The notes under the pieces were generated by a model. The model worked only from the letters and a program-made list of their open reading frames with translations, did not search any database and had not been told where the DNA came from. A stretch of DNA of 64,000 nt, taken from a bacterium (GTDB lineage Bacteria > Myxococcota_A > Bradymonadia > UBA7976 > UBA1532). Positions within the stretch are counted from its first letter, which is position 1. Each line of letters begins with the position of its first letter. The DNA lies in assembly GCA_030427205.1 (NCBI GenBank), contig JAUHXC010000001.1, forward strand, positions 620,001-684,000. Direction: 5' to 3'. Both the position numbers and the translations under genes were made by a program. Positions 51,318-60,852 of this stretch are shown piece by piece.

Positions 51318-51869
51318 TCAGCGCGGCTGGTAGGGCGCCTCGCCCTCGTGCGCCTTGGGCGGTGTCGCGTAGCCCAGGCGCTGCCACAGCTTCTCGGTCT
51401 TGAGGTTCTGCAGGCTGCGCAAGGTCTTGGCGTAGGCCCGGATGTCGAAGTCGCCCGAGCCCCCCTGCTTGGCGTTCTGCGCGGTCCAGACCAGGTGCCG
51501 CTGAAAGACGTTGATCATCATGTGGATGATGTCGTGCGGCTGGTCGCCCTGCTTGAGGCGCAGACGGTAGAAGACCTCGGCCTCCTTGGGGTTCCGATTG
51601 AACACCTGGGAGCCCATCATCACGTGAAACGTCAGGTGCACGTACGGGTTCTGCCCGTCGGGCAGCGTATCGTCGCCCTCGAGCAGCCCGATGGTCTCGA
51701 ACAGCGGGAACCACTGGGGGTGATCGGCCATCGAGCGGCCGATGTAGATCTCCTGCCCCTGCAGCTCGTCGCCCTGACGCATCTTGTCCCAGACGTGCTT
51801 GAGCACCCGCTTGTCGATGCCCTGCAGCTCGACGGTCACCTTGCCCGACTGGCCTTTCTTGCGGCTCAT
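51318..51869 (-). CDS. DUF1841-like protein
   Basis: 183 residues, ATG after GGAG. The middle resembles DUF1841 proteins: ADHPQWFPLFET, NPYVHLTFHVMMGSQV and PHDIIHMMINVFQRHLVWTA, with repeated His that could bind metal. Function unknown. It lies 22 nt downstream of mltG on the same strand, so it may be the last gene of that operon. Confidence 0.6.
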   Translation of the reverse strand: MSRKKGQSGKVTVELQGIDKRVLKHVWDKMRQGDELQGQEIYIGRSMADHPQWFPLFETIGLLEGDDTLPDGQNPYVHLTFHVMMGSQVFNRNPKEAEVFYRLRLKQGDQPHDIIHMMINVFQRHLVWTAQNAKQGGSGDFDIRAYAKTLRSLQNLKTEKLWQRLGYATPPKAHEGEAPYQPR

Positions 51870-51891
51870 GCTCACTCCTTCGCGCGCCGGT

Positions 51892-52893
51892 TCACTTGAG
51901 ATAGCGCTGCACCGCGCGCCGATGCTCGGCGTAGGTCTCGCTGAAATGGTGCTCACCCGAGCCGTCCCGTCGCGCCACGAAATACAACAGCTTGTCGGCC
52001 CGCCCCTCGGTGGCCGGCGAGAGCGTGGCCAGCAGCGCGTCCCGTCCGGGGTTGGCGATCGGCCCCGGCGGCAGGCCGTCGATCACGTAGGTGCTGTAGC
52101 GGTTCTTCGGGTCCTTGCAGTAGCGCGGGTGGGGGACCTCGCGATACCAGCGGGCGTCGTAGACGCAGGTGGGGTCGGTCTGCAGCTTCATGCCCTTCGC
52201 CAGCCGGTTGTGGAAGACCCGGGCCACCAGCCGTCGATCACGGGCGGTGCGGGCCTCCTTCTCGACGAGCGACGCCAGGATCAGCCAGGTGCGGCGCTCG
52301 GCGTCGGTCTTGGGCCGGCGCTCGGCCGGGGTGGCGTCCAGGACCTCCGCCGCGACCGCCTCGAAGCGCCCCGTGAGCGCGGCGACCACCGCGTCGACCC
52401 CCGCCTCGGGGCGGAAGCGGTAGGTATCGGGGAAGAGTCGGCCCTCCAGGTCCTCCTGCTCGACCCGGGCGAGGAAGGCGTCGCGCTCGACCAGCCCTTC
52501 GCCGGCGAGCAGGTCGGCGATCTGCCATCGGTTCAGGCCCTCGGGCACCGTCACCCGGGCCTCGGGAGGCAGCGTGCCCGCTTCGAGCGCGTCGAGCAGC
52601 GCCCGCGGCGTCTGGGAGAGGTCGACGGCGTAGGTGCCCGCCTTCAGCCGGCTGCCGACGCCCACATAGCGCCCGTAGAGCTCGAAGACGAGCGGATCGT
52701 CGACGATGCCGCGGTCGTGCAGTCGATCGACGATGGCGGCGAAGCTCATGCCCGGCGTGATCTCGACGATCGCCGAACCGCCCGCGCTGGCCAGCGGCGC
52801 GTCGAGCCAGCCCAGACGATGCCAGCCGTAGGCGGCCGCGGCGCCCGCAGCCAGCACCAGCGCCAGCCCGATGCCGACCAGCCATCGCTTCAA
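51892..52893 (-). CDS. mltG: Endolytic murein transglycosylase MltG
   Basis: 333 residues. An N-terminal membrane helix (WLVGIGLALVLAAGAAAAYGW) anchors a periplasmic YceG-like domain that cuts nascent glycan strands. The catalytic region is ILASLVEKEA with the essential Glu, followed by LQTDPTCVYD, YSTYVIDGLPPGPIANPG and ALLATLSPA. It overlaps ruvX by ATGA; mltG-ruvX adjacency is common. Confidence 0.95.
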   Translation of the reverse strand: MKRWLVGIGLALVLAAGAAAAYGWHRLGWLDAPLASAGGSAIVEITPGMSFAAIVDRLHDRGIVDDPLVFELYGRYVGVGSRLKAGTYAVDLSQTPRALLDALEAGTLPPEARVTVPEGLNRWQIADLLAGEGLVERDAFLARVEQEDLEGRLFPDTYRFRPEAGVDAVVAALTGRFEAVAAEVLDATPAERRPKTDAERRTWLILASLVEKEARTARDRRLVARVFHNRLAKGMKLQTDPTCVYDARWYREVPHPRYCKDPKNRYSTYVIDGLPPGPIANPGRDALLATLSPATEGRADKLLYFVARRDGSGEHHFSETYAEHRRAVQRYLK

Positions 52894-53336
52894 TCCACGT
52901 CTCCCCGATCTGCGGCCGGCTGCGCGTCCAGCCAGCTCTGCAGTATCAACGTGGCCGCGACCTTGTCCACCACCTGCCGCCGCTTCGCCCGGCGCGCGCC
53001 GCCTTCGATCAGCGCCCGCTCGGCCTGGCGCGAGGTCATGCGCTCGTCCCAGCGCTCGATGGGCAGGCCGGTGCGGCGGGCGATGTCCTGGGCGAAGCGG
53101 TCGACGATGCGGGCCATGGCGCCCGGTCGGCCGTCGGGCTGCAGCGGCCAGCCCACCACGATGCGATTCACGGCGTGCTCGGCGATGAGGGCTTCGAGCG
53201 CGGCCAGATCGGCCTTGCGGCCGGTGCGGCGGACGGTCGTGATGCCTTGGGCGATGATGCCGAGGGGGTCGCTCACCGCGACGCCGACGGTCTTGAGGCC
53301 CACGTCGAGGGCCATGGTGCGGGCGGGCTCGGTCAT
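52890..53336 (-). CDS. ruvX: RuvX/YqgF-type RNase H-fold nuclease
   Basis: 148 residues. Implicated in 16S rRNA 5' processing and as a putative Holliday junction resolvase. Acidic active-site segments are ALDVGLKTVGVAVSD, VVGWPLQPDG, WDERMTS and VDKVAATLILQ. The ATG at 53336 overlaps the upstream stop (ATGA). Confidence 0.94.
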   Translation of the reverse strand: MTEPARTMALDVGLKTVGVAVSDPLGIIAQGITTVRRTGRKADLAALEALIAEHAVNRIVVGWPLQPDGRPGAMARIVDRFAQDIARRTGLPIERWDERMTSRQAERALIEGGARRAKRRQVVDKVAATLILQSWLDAQPAADRGDVD

Positions 53337-54553
53337 CCGTCTCCCGGTGGCTCGGCGGTGTCGTCGGCTGGAGGCTCGCCGTCGGTGGCCGGCGGATCGA
53401 GCGGCGGCACGGCTTCGACTGGCTCGGGCGGCGGCGGCACCACCGCGGCGCCGCCCTTCTGGTTGGCTTCGATGAGCCCGCGCAGCCGGGCCAGTCGGCT
53501 CTCGGTCGCGGTGACCCACTCGTTCTGGGCCCCGATGCGCTCGCTCATCGTGATGTTCTTCTCGTAGATCGCCACCGACTGCTCGAGCAGCGGCTCGAGC
53601 TGCTGGCGCAGCTCGACGAAGTAGAACCGACGGGTGACCGGGTCGAAGTCGGTGGGCACCTCCGCCTGCAAGACGTCGAGATAGAATTGCTCGTAGAGCT
53701 CGCCGAGCTTGAGGCCGGCGGCGGTGGCCCAGTAGCTGTGCTTCACGTTGAGCGAGGCGATGTAGCTGTCCTGCGCCTGGCGGAAGAAGCGCACCTTGTC
53801 GGCCAGATCGGCCTTCATCTGCTTCACCGGCAGCTTCAGCGGCACGTGGTGCGACAGCCGCTGGTAGATCTCACCGCGCCGGAAGTGGGCCTCGGCCATC
53901 AGCTCCGAGCCCTCCACGAAGCCCTCGGTGCCCTCTTCGACCAGCTTCATCGCCGCCTTGAGGTCTTTCTCGGCTTCGCCCGGGCGGCTCAGCCGGAACT
54001 GCGCGATGCCCCGCCGCAGATGGCACTCGGCCCGGTCGAGCGGCCCCAGGTCGGGCGCGTCGAGCAGGCGCCCGTAAAGGTGGATGGCCGTCGGGTAATC
54101 GCCGGTCTTGACCATGTTGTAGCCCCAACGGAACTCGCCGTCCCGCTGGTCGCGCAGCTCGGTGGCGAGCTGCGCGTGGCGTCTGAAGTGGGCCGCCGCC
54201 CGCCCGTGCTCGCGCAGCTGCTCGAGGCACAGGCCGCGGTTGTACAGCGCGCTGTGTACGTAATGGCTCTGCGGGAACCGCTCGAATAGCTGGCCATAGG
54301 CCGTATCGCACGCGGCGAAGTCGTGGCGGGCGAAGGCGGCCTGGGCGTCTTCGAAGAGCGATTGCGCGTCGTAGGCCCGGATGGCGGCGTCGCCTTCGGC
54401 GCTGGCGTCGAACTCGACGACCATCGGCTCCATCTCGACGACGGCGGGTGGCGATTGATCGCGGACGGCCGGACGGCTGCCGCAGGCGGCGCAGGCGATA
54501 CCGAGCGAGAGCAGCGCGGCGAGGCGAGCGATGGCGATGGGGGTGTTCTTCAT
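53333..54553 (-). CDS. TPR-containing lipoprotein
   Basis: 406 residues. Leader AALLSLGIACAAC gives a lipobox. TPR-like helices run from about residue 65 to 300 (LFEDAQAAFARHDFAACDTAY, HSALYNRGLCLEQL, HLRRGIAQFRLSRPGEAEKDL), then a coiled-coil segment and a Pro/Glu-rich tail. Probably a periplasmic scaffold. It is coupled to ruvX and mltG by 4-nt overlaps, hinting at a link to peptidoglycan synthesis. No ribosome site is visible before the ATG. Confidence 0.75.
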   Translation of the reverse strand: MKNTPIAIARLAALLSLGIACAACGSRPAVRDQSPPAVVEMEPMVVEFDASAEGDAAIRAYDAQSLFEDAQAAFARHDFAACDTAYGQLFERFPQSHYVHSALYNRGLCLEQLREHGRAAAHFRRHAQLATELRDQRDGEFRWGYNMVKTGDYPTAIHLYGRLLDAPDLGPLDRAECHLRRGIAQFRLSRPGEAEKDLKAAMKLVEEGTEGFVEGSELMAEAHFRRGEIYQRLSHHVPLKLPVKQMKADLADKVRFFRQAQDSYIASLNVKHSYWATAAGLKLGELYEQFYLDVLQAEVPTDFDPVTRRFYFVELRQQLEPLLEQSVAIYEKNITMSERIGAQNEWVTATESRLARLRGLIEANQKGGAAVVPPPPEPVEAVPPLDPPATDGEPPADDTAEPPGDG

Positions 54554-54641
54554 GGGCGGTGCGACAACCACAGCCGGCTCGGGTTTCGCGTTCTTCGATC
54601 TCGATCCGGCCGGTCGATCTTGGCCGGACGGCTCGCCCCGG

Positions 54642-55826
54642 TCAAACGTCGTCGGGGGCCGAAGACATGCCCTCGACCGGGCGCAGCTCGCGGGCGACCC
54701 GGTCCAGATCGCCCAGATCGCGGATCTCGTGGGCGAACAGCGGGATCCGCCACGGTCGTCGCCCGGTGGCGCGTTTCAGCAAGTCGGACGCCAATATGTC
54801 TGAATCAGCCAGAGCGTTGTGCCGATCGAGGCCGGCGAAGAGCCCGTCGAGCACCCGCGCCCGTCGATCGGCGGGCACATCGGCCAGCCCGCCGTCGATC
54901 AGGGCGGCGTCGAGCTCGGCGCGGCTGTCGGGGCCGTCGTGCACGGCCGCGAGCGGCACATGAGCCCGATTGAGGATGACCCCGCCGAGCGGGAAGCCGC
55001 GCTCGGTGAGCTGCCCGCGGAAGCGCACCGCTTCGTCGACGTTGCTGCGGGTGGGGCTCGTGACGAGGAAGAACCGGGTATCGTCGGCCCGCAGGCGGGC
55101 CTTGACCGCCTCACCGGAGGCCTGTAGCGCGTCGATGATGCTGCCGAAGACGGCCAGAAAACGGGTCAACTCTTCGATGAACGGGCCGCCGGTGAGCTTG
55201 TTGAGGCCGCGCAGGATGAGCCCCCGCCCGCCGCGGGTCAGGCGGGCGCCGAAGCCGGCGTCGTCGCCGTCGGTGCGCAGCATCTGCACCGCGCGGCTGC
55301 CCAGGCCGCTCACCAGTCGGTCGGGCGCGTCGAGGAAGTCGATGGCGTGAGCCGCCGGCGGGGTATCCAGGATCACCAGGTCGAAGCCGCCCTCGTCGAT
55401 CAGCGCCCGCACCTGCTCGATGGCCACGTACTCCTGCGCGCCGGCGAGCGAGGTGCTGAAGTACTGGTAGTAGGCGTTGTCGAGGATGGTCTGCGCGGTG
55501 CGGGCGTCGGGCGCGAAGCGGCGCACCATCTGATCGCCGGTGGTCTTGACGTCGAGCATCATCGCCCACAGCTCGCCGTCGGCGGTCAGCCCGGTCTCGG
55601 TGAAGTGGCGCGGCTCGACCCGGCGCAGCTCGCCGGTGAGTTCGCCGAGGCCGAGGGCGTCGGCCAGCCGCCGGGCGGGGTCGATGGTGAGCACGGCAGC
55701 GCGCCGGCCGAGGGTCGCCGCGCGGACCGCCATCGCGGCGGCGGTGGTCGTCTTGCCCACGCCGCCCGAGCCGGCGGTCACCAACAGCCGGGCTCGGCGC
55801 AGCTCTTCGTCGAAAGGCGCGCTCAC
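54642..55826 (-). CDS. ArsA/Get3-family ATPase, second of a tandem pair
   Basis: 394 residues. Deviant Walker A GSGGVGKTTTA at about residues 19-29, switch-like TIDPARRLADALG, MMLDVKTTGDQMV, and Walker B VILDTPPAAHAIDFL. It ends in a long helical region. The GTG overlaps the stop of the partner gene. In Mycobacterium tuberculosis the paired ArsA-like proteins Rv3679-Rv3680 form a complex; the same layout here suggests a heteromeric machine. No arsenite pump gene is present, so arsenite export is unlikely. Confidence 0.85.
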   Translation of the reverse strand: MSAPFDEELRRARLLVTAGSGGVGKTTTAAAMAVRAATLGRRAAVLTIDPARRLADALGLGELTGELRRVEPRHFTETGLTADGELWAMMLDVKTTGDQMVRRFAPDARTAQTILDNAYYQYFSTSLAGAQEYVAIEQVRALIDEGGFDLVILDTPPAAHAIDFLDAPDRLVSGLGSRAVQMLRTDGDDAGFGARLTRGGRGLILRGLNKLTGGPFIEELTRFLAVFGSIIDALQASGEAVKARLRADDTRFFLVTSPTRSNVDEAVRFRGQLTERGFPLGGVILNRAHVPLAAVHDGPDSRAELDAALIDGGLADVPADRRARVLDGLFAGLDRHNALADSDILASDLLKRATGRRPWRIPLFAHEIRDLGDLDRVARELRPVEGMSSAPDDV

Positions 55827-56818
55827 AGCTCGCCCTCCAACGGCGTCGACTGCCCGGCGTCTTCGCGGGGTCCATCGGGCGCGAGCTGTTCGGCGTAGAG
55901 CGCGGCGAGCGCGTCGATGCCGGCGCGGTCGAGGGTGCGCTCCGGGCGTTGCGGCAGCTCGACGATCGGCAAGCCCAGCTCGCGCAGGGCGACGGCGTGC
56001 TTCTCGGCGGCGCTGGCCCGACCGGCGCGGATGCGGGTCGCCGTCCACATTCGGTGCAATCGCGGGTCGCGCGGCTCGTCGAGGCGGGCGAAGTCGGCGG
56101 CGGCCTCGGGCGCGAACGGCGCCGAGGGGATCATGTTGATCACCAGGTGCCCCAGGGGGATGCCCAGCTCGCCCGCCAGCCGGGCCTTCAGCTCGCGGGT
56201 CTCTTGAACCGGCAGCTCTTCGGGCAGCGCGACGAGGTGCACCGCCGTGCGCCGGGGGTCGGTCAACAGCGCCCACATGTCGGCCGCTTCGCGGTGCATG
56301 TTGCCCGCCGGCACCGCATCGCGAATGATGCGCGGCAGCCGGAAGAAGGTGATGCCATGCCCGGTGGCCGGCGCGTCGATGATCACCCGGTCCCAGCGGG
56401 GCCGGCCGGCGTCGTCGGCCTCCCGCTCGTGGTTGAAGGCCTTGCCCAGCATCAGCAGGTCGTTCATGCCGGGCACGAAGCGGACGAGGCTCGCGACGAG
56501 CGGGTTGTCGAAGATCAGCCGATACAGCGTGCGGAAGCGCAGCTTCATCAGCCCGTACTCTTCGAGGGCTTCGCCCGGCTGGATGTTGACCAGCGACAGG
56601 TTCTCCTCGACCCGGGTGACCCGGCCGCCGACGGGCTCATGCCCCAGCATCGGCGCGATGCGCTCGTGGCTGTCGAGCTCGCAGACCAGGGTGCGCGCGC
56701 CGCTGCGGGCCGACAGCAGGCCGAGGATGGCGGCCACCGTCGACTTGCCCACGCCGCCCTTGCCGGTGACCAGCACGAAGCGCGGCGCGGGGACGGGTTG
56801 GCGGTCCAGGTCGGGCAT
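55823..56818 (-). CDS. ArsA/Get3-family ATPase, first of a tandem pair
   Basis: 331 residues. Deviant Walker A VTGKGGVGKSTVAAI starts near residue 17; LVCELDSHERIAPMLG, VIIDAPATGHGITFFRLP and HLVINMIPSAPF follow. Compared with its partner, the middle has the hydrophobic LRFRTLYRLIFDNPLVASLV stretch seen in this subfamily, which could be a client-binding or membrane-contacting face. Joined to the second ATPase by a GTGA overlap. Confidence 0.85.
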   Translation of the reverse strand: MPDLDRQPVPAPRFVLVTGKGGVGKSTVAAILGLLSARSGARTLVCELDSHERIAPMLGHEPVGGRVTRVEENLSLVNIQPGEALEEYGLMKLRFRTLYRLIFDNPLVASLVRFVPGMNDLLMLGKAFNHEREADDAGRPRWDRVIIDAPATGHGITFFRLPRIIRDAVPAGNMHREAADMWALLTDPRRTAVHLVALPEELPVQETRELKARLAGELGIPLGHLVINMIPSAPFAPEAAADFARLDEPRDPRLHRMWTATRIRAGRASAAEKHAVALRELGLPIVELPQRPERTLDRAGIDALAALYAEQLAPDGPREDAGQSTPLEGEL

Positions 56819-56878
56819 GCGGGGGTTCCGGTCGGGTCGGCGGCGGTCGAACGTCGGTCTCGCGGTCGGGTGACGCCG

Positions 56879-57733
56879 TCAGTCGTAGCTGTAGAAGCCC
56901 TGACCGGTCTTCCGGCCGAGCTTGCCGGCGCGCACCATCTGCCGAAGGATGCGCGGGGGACGGAAGGTGTCGCTCCCGATCTCGCGATAGAGGTGTTCGC
57001 TGATGGCCAGCCGCACGTCGAGGCCCACCAGATCGGTCAGCGCCAGCGGGCCGATGGGGTGGCGATAGCCCAGCACCATCGCCTTGTCGATGTCTTCGGC
57101 CGAGGCGACGCCCTCCTGGAACATGCGCATCGCCTCGTTGCCCAGCGCGATGCCCAGCCGGCTGGTGGCGAACCCGGGCGCGTCGTTGACCTCGATGCAC
57201 TGCTTGCCCATCGCCTCGGCGACCGCGCGGCCGGCGGCCATCGTCTCCGGCGCGGTGTAGTGCCCGCGCACGAGCTCGACGAGCGGCATGATCGCCACCG
57301 GGTTGAAGAAGTGCATACCCAGCACCCGCTCGGGGCAGCCGGTCGAGGCGGCGATCTCGGTCAGCGAGAGGCTGCTGGTATTCGACGCCAGCAGGGTCGC
57401 GGGACCCGAACCCTTCTCGAACGCGGCGAAGAGCTGCTTCTTGAGGGCCATCTTCTCGGGCACCGCCTCGATGATCAGGTCGGCGTCGCCGATGGCCGCG
57501 TCGAGATCGGTGGCGGTCTTCAGCCGGTCACGGCCGGCCTCGACCTTCTCGGCGGGCACCTTGCCCCGGTCGACGCCCTTCTTCCAGGTGCGCTCGATCT
57601 GCGCCTGCGCCGCCGCCACCCGCTCGCCGTCCACGTCGAACATGATGACGCCGAAGCCGCACAGCGCCGCTTGTCCGGCGATGCCGTTGCCCATCGTGCC
57701 CGTCCCGATCACCGCGATCCGCTCGACCTTCAA
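56879..57733 (-). CDS. 3-hydroxybutyryl-CoA (3-hydroxyacyl-CoA) dehydrogenase
   Basis: 284 residues from a TTG start with a strong AGGAGG site. NAD-dependent oxidation of 3-hydroxyacyl-CoA. The dinucleotide motif IGTGTMGNGIAG starts near residue 8; the catalytic segments are SNTSSLSLTEIA, MHFFNPVAIMPLVELV with the active His, and NDAPGFATSRLG. Divergent from the enoyl-CoA hydratase gene, the preceding step of beta-oxidation. No FadR-type palindrome lies between them. Confidence 0.93.
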   Translation of the reverse strand: MKVERIAVIGTGTMGNGIAGQAALCGFGVIMFDVDGERVAAAQAQIERTWKKGVDRGKVPAEKVEAGRDRLKTATDLDAAIGDADLIIEAVPEKMALKKQLFAAFEKGSGPATLLASNTSSLSLTEIAASTGCPERVLGMHFFNPVAIMPLVELVRGHYTAPETMAAGRAVAEAMGKQCIEVNDAPGFATSRLGIALGNEAMRMFQEGVASAEDIDKAMVLGYRHPIGPLALTDLVGLDVRLAISEHLYREIGSDTFRPPRILRQMVRAGKLGRKTGQGFYSYD

Positions 57734-57815
57734 ACCTGCCTCCTGACGCTGTCCCGCGTAGCCGCCGGATGATATGAAGCGGCCCCGACGACGGCAAGCA
57801 TGCAAGGAGGTGCTC

Positions 57816-58691
57816 ATGAGTGACGCGATTCGCGCCGACCACTTCGGTGATCCGGACAAGAGCCGGGTGCTCTACGAGAAGCGGGGGCCGGTGGCGCTGC
57901 TGACCCTCAGCGACGAGGGGCTCAACGGCTATACCTTCCGCATGTTTCAGGAGCTCGACGCGCGCATCGTCGAGGCCCGGTTCGACCCCGAGGTGCAGGC
58001 CATCGTGATCACCGGCGCCGGCGAGCACTTCTGCGCGGGCGCCAACATCAAGATGCTCGAGAAGGCCGATGCCACCAGCAAGTACTACTTCTGCCTGCAC
58101 GCCAACGAGACGTTGAGCCGGCTGGAGCAGACGCCCAAGCTCGTCGTGGCGGCGATCAACGGCCACTGCGTGGGCGGCGGCTTCGAGATCGCGCTGGCCT
58201 GCGATCTGCGCATCGCCCGCCGGGCCGGCGGCCGCATCGGCCTGCCCGAGGTCAACTTGGGCGTGCTGCCGGGCACGGGCGGCACCCAGCGGCTGACCCG
58301 GCTGGTCGGCGGCGCGAAGGCGATGGCGATGATGATCGCCGGCGAGACCTACGAGACCGAGGCCGCCCTGGGGCATGGGCTCATCACCGAGGCCATCGGC
58401 GAGACGGCCGAGGTGGAGAAGCGGGGCAAGCTGCGCACGGTGCCGGCGCTCGAGCGGGACGCCTTCGTCGACGCGGTGGTCGCCAAGGTCGCCGGCTACT
58501 GCACACCTGGGCGCGCCGCGCTCGCGGTGGGCCACATCAAGCGCGCGGTGCAGAGCGGCGGTGAGCTGCCGCTGGAGTCGGGGCTGGCGCTCGAGCGGGA
58601 GCTGCAGGCGAAGCTCTTCGCCAGCGACGACGCCCGGGAAGGGCTCGAAGCGTTCGTCGAGAAGCGCAAGGCGGTCTTCTCGGGCCGCTGA
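57816..58691 (+). CDS. Enoyl-CoA hydratase/isomerase family protein
   Basis: 291 residues; the ATG at 57816 follows AGGAGG, whereas an ATG at 57774 has no site. Crotonase fold with the oxyanion-hole segments GEHFCAGANIKML and NGHCVGGGFEIALACD, and both catalytic Glu positions kept (GGGFEIA and LPEVNLGVLPGTGGTQRL). Residues 190-235 hold an insertion. Probably hydrates trans-2-enoyl-CoA in beta-oxidation. Its stop is one base from the convergent BatA-like stop. Confidence 0.9.
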   Translation: MSDAIRADHFGDPDKSRVLYEKRGPVALLTLSDEGLNGYTFRMFQELDARIVEARFDPEVQAIVITGAGEHFCAGANIKMLEKADATSKYYFCLHANETLSRLEQTPKLVVAAINGHCVGGGFEIALACDLRIARRAGGRIGLPEVNLGVLPGTGGTQRLTRLVGGAKAMAMMIAGETYETEAALGHGLITEAIGETAEVEKRGKLRTVPALERDAFVDAVVAKVAGYCTPGRAALAVGHIKRAVQSGGELPLESGLALERELQAKLFASDDAREGLEAFVEKRKAVFSGR

Positions 58692-58692
58692 G

Positions 58693-60852
58693 TCAGCGCC
58701 CGGACTCTCCCCGGGGTTCGGCAGGGGCCTCGGCCCGCCGCCGATGGCTGAGCACGGGCGCCTCCTTGCGCCGACGGAAGAGCAGCACGCCTTCACCCAG
58801 CAGCAGCACGAACAAACCGCCAAGCGCGGCGTGCCACAGCTCGGTGCGCCGGCCGACGCCCAAGGCCACCGCCTGCTTCTCGGCGACGTCTCCACCCGCC
58901 GCGTCGGGCGCGGTGCGCGGCCCGCGCAGGTCGGCCCCTGCGGGATCGAGGGCCACCGCGAAGCCGGGCAGCGCCACCAGACCGGGCAGGGGCGGGTCGG
59001 GGGACAGCCGGTAGTGCCCCGGCAGGTCGGTCTCGCCGAAGAGCCAGGGGTCCTCGCCGGACGGGCGCTCGGAGACCCGCAGGTCGCCATCGGGCGTCTG
59101 CACCTTCACCCGACGCACCCGCGGGTCCTCCACGGGCACCGGCGCGTCGCGGCCGACCAGCACCGGCGCGGTGTCGACCTCGGCCACCCGGGTCAGATAG
59201 CGCAGGGTGCTCTGCAGCAGCGGCAGGAAGTCGGGGCGGATGGGCAGGTCGCCCCAGTCGCGGTCGATGGTGCCCGTCAGCAGCGCGACCCGCCCGCTGC
59301 CCACCTCGCGGGTCAGCAGGAAAGGCGCGCCGTCATCGAGCCCGATGACCACCTCGCCGATGGCGTCGGGGGCCGGGTCGAGCAGCATATAGCGCCGGAT
59401 GCGCGCGCTGGCCAGGCTGCTGGTCTCGGGGTTGGTGATCTCGCTCAAGATGGGGTGCTGCCGGGTGAATACGCCCGGCCGACCCGCCTGGCGATCGCCG
59501 CCCTCGGCGCTGGCCGCGGCGTCGCCCGCCTGACGGACGGTGCGCAGGGTGCGCGGCAGCAGCCCGGCGAGGGCGACGTTGGCCGCGTCGGGCTCGATGC
59601 GATCGCCCATGGTGACCAGCAGGCCGCCGCCGCCGCTGACGAAGGCGGTCAGGTCCCGGGCGATCTCGGGGGTCGGCGCGGCGTGGTTGGCCAGGATGAC
59701 CACGTCGAACTCGTCGAGGTCGAAGCGATCGAGGGTATCGGCGCCGGTGATCGTCAGCCGCACCCGCGCGCCGGCGGTCGTCGTCGGCGACAGCGCCCGC
59801 TCGAGGTAGAACAGCTCGTCGCGGTAGGGGGTCGGCCGCGGGTCGCCATTGACCGCCAGGACCCGGATGCGCGGGGCCGGGCGCAGCCAGAAGGGCCGCC
59901 GATCGTCCGCCGCGAGGGCGTCGCCTTCGAGCACGACCTCGGCGGGCACCGCGGCGTCGGTCTCGACGGGCGTGTAGAAGGTCTTCACCGCCTCTTCGCC
60001 CGGCCCCAGGTTCATGAAGCCGCGCACGGCGACGACCCCGTCGATCTCGAGGTGCACCGGCAGTCGGGCGACGGCGGTATCGGCGGCGTTGAGCACCCGC
60101 GCGTCGATGCGCCAGTGGCTGGCGCCGACCTCCGGAGCCGGGCGCAACGCGACGCCGGTGATGGCCCGGTTGGGCACCGGCTCTCCGCCCGAGACGTCGA
60201 CCGGCAGCAGCTCGACCGCCGTATCGGACGGCCGGGGCAGGTCGCGGGCGGCGCCGGCCGGGGTCGTCAGGATCACAACCCGCCGCGGGCCGGGTCGATC
60301 TTCGATCAGCTCGTAGGCCCGGGCGACCGCTTCGGGCAGGTTCGCCGGCCGACGCCCCGGCTCGACCCGGCCGACCTCGCGCCGGACCGCCGCCAGATCA
60401 CCCGTCAGCTCGTCGATGGGCACGTCGACCCGATCGCCGGCGACCACCAGCGCGGCCATGCCGCCGCCGTCGCCCAGCAGCGCCTCGGCCTGGAAGCGCG
60501 CCCGATCGAGCAGCGACTCGCCGTCGAGCAGCCAGCGCATCGGATAACCCGCGTCGAGCACCACCACCGTCGCGCCGTCACTCTCGCCCGAGACCGCCAG
60601 CGGGGACTGCTCGTGGGCCAGAAAGGGCCGGGCCAGGGCGAAGGCCAGCACCGCCAGCAGCGCGCTGCGCAGCAGCATCAACAGCAGCTGCTTCACCCGG
60701 AACTGGCGGGCGGTCTTGCGGTTCGACCGACGGATGAACTCCAGGGCGGGGAAGCGCACCACCACCGCCTTGCGGCGCAGGATCAGGTGGATCAACGGCG
60801 GGATGGCCGCCGCGAGCAGCCCGATGAGCAGGGCAGGGGAGAGAAAGCTCAC
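58693..60852 (-). CDS. BatA-type N-terminal membrane domain protein
   Basis: 719 residues, GTG start overlapping the DUF58 stop. The N-terminus is the BatA/aerotolerance domain (FLSPALLIGLLAAAIPPLIHLI, then VRFPALEFIRRSNRKTARQ and a second helix). A degenerate von Willebrand-like region follows (TVVVLDAGYPMRW, lacking a clear DxSxS), then a glutamine-amidotransferase-like domain (ANHAAPTPEIARDLTAFVSGGG split at EIARD), and a C-terminal helix near residue 680. Acts with MoxR and DUF58 proteins in an envelope complex of unknown task. Confidence 0.8.
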   Translation of the reverse strand: MSFLSPALLIGLLAAAIPPLIHLILRRKAVVVRFPALEFIRRSNRKTARQFRVKQLLLMLLRSALLAVLAFALARPFLAHEQSPLAVSGESDGATVVVLDAGYPMRWLLDGESLLDRARFQAEALLGDGGGMAALVVAGDRVDVPIDELTGDLAAVRREVGRVEPGRRPANLPEAVARAYELIEDRPGPRRVVILTTPAGAARDLPRPSDTAVELLPVDVSGGEPVPNRAITGVALRPAPEVGASHWRIDARVLNAADTAVARLPVHLEIDGVVAVRGFMNLGPGEEAVKTFYTPVETDAAVPAEVVLEGDALAADDRRPFWLRPAPRIRVLAVNGDPRPTPYRDELFYLERALSPTTTAGARVRLTITGADTLDRFDLDEFDVVILANHAAPTPEIARDLTAFVSGGGGLLVTMGDRIEPDAANVALAGLLPRTLRTVRQAGDAAASAEGGDRQAGRPGVFTRQHPILSEITNPETSSLASARIRRYMLLDPAPDAIGEVVIGLDDGAPFLLTREVGSGRVALLTGTIDRDWGDLPIRPDFLPLLQSTLRYLTRVAEVDTAPVLVGRDAPVPVEDPRVRRVKVQTPDGDLRVSERPSGEDPWLFGETDLPGHYRLSPDPPLPGLVALPGFAVALDPAGADLRGPRTAPDAAGGDVAEKQAVALGVGRRTELWHAALGGLFVLLLGEGVLLFRRRKEAPVLSHRRRAEAPAEPRGESGR

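Noticed and set aside
51616..51631. CACGTGAAAC inside the DUF1841-like gene
   Set aside because: Only 11 of 16 positions fit parS; the left arm is missing.
54642..56818. Arsenite-export operon
   Set aside because: ArsA-like ATPases are present but no arsB, arsC, arsD or arsR gene is near; the tandem layout fits another known ArsA-like group.
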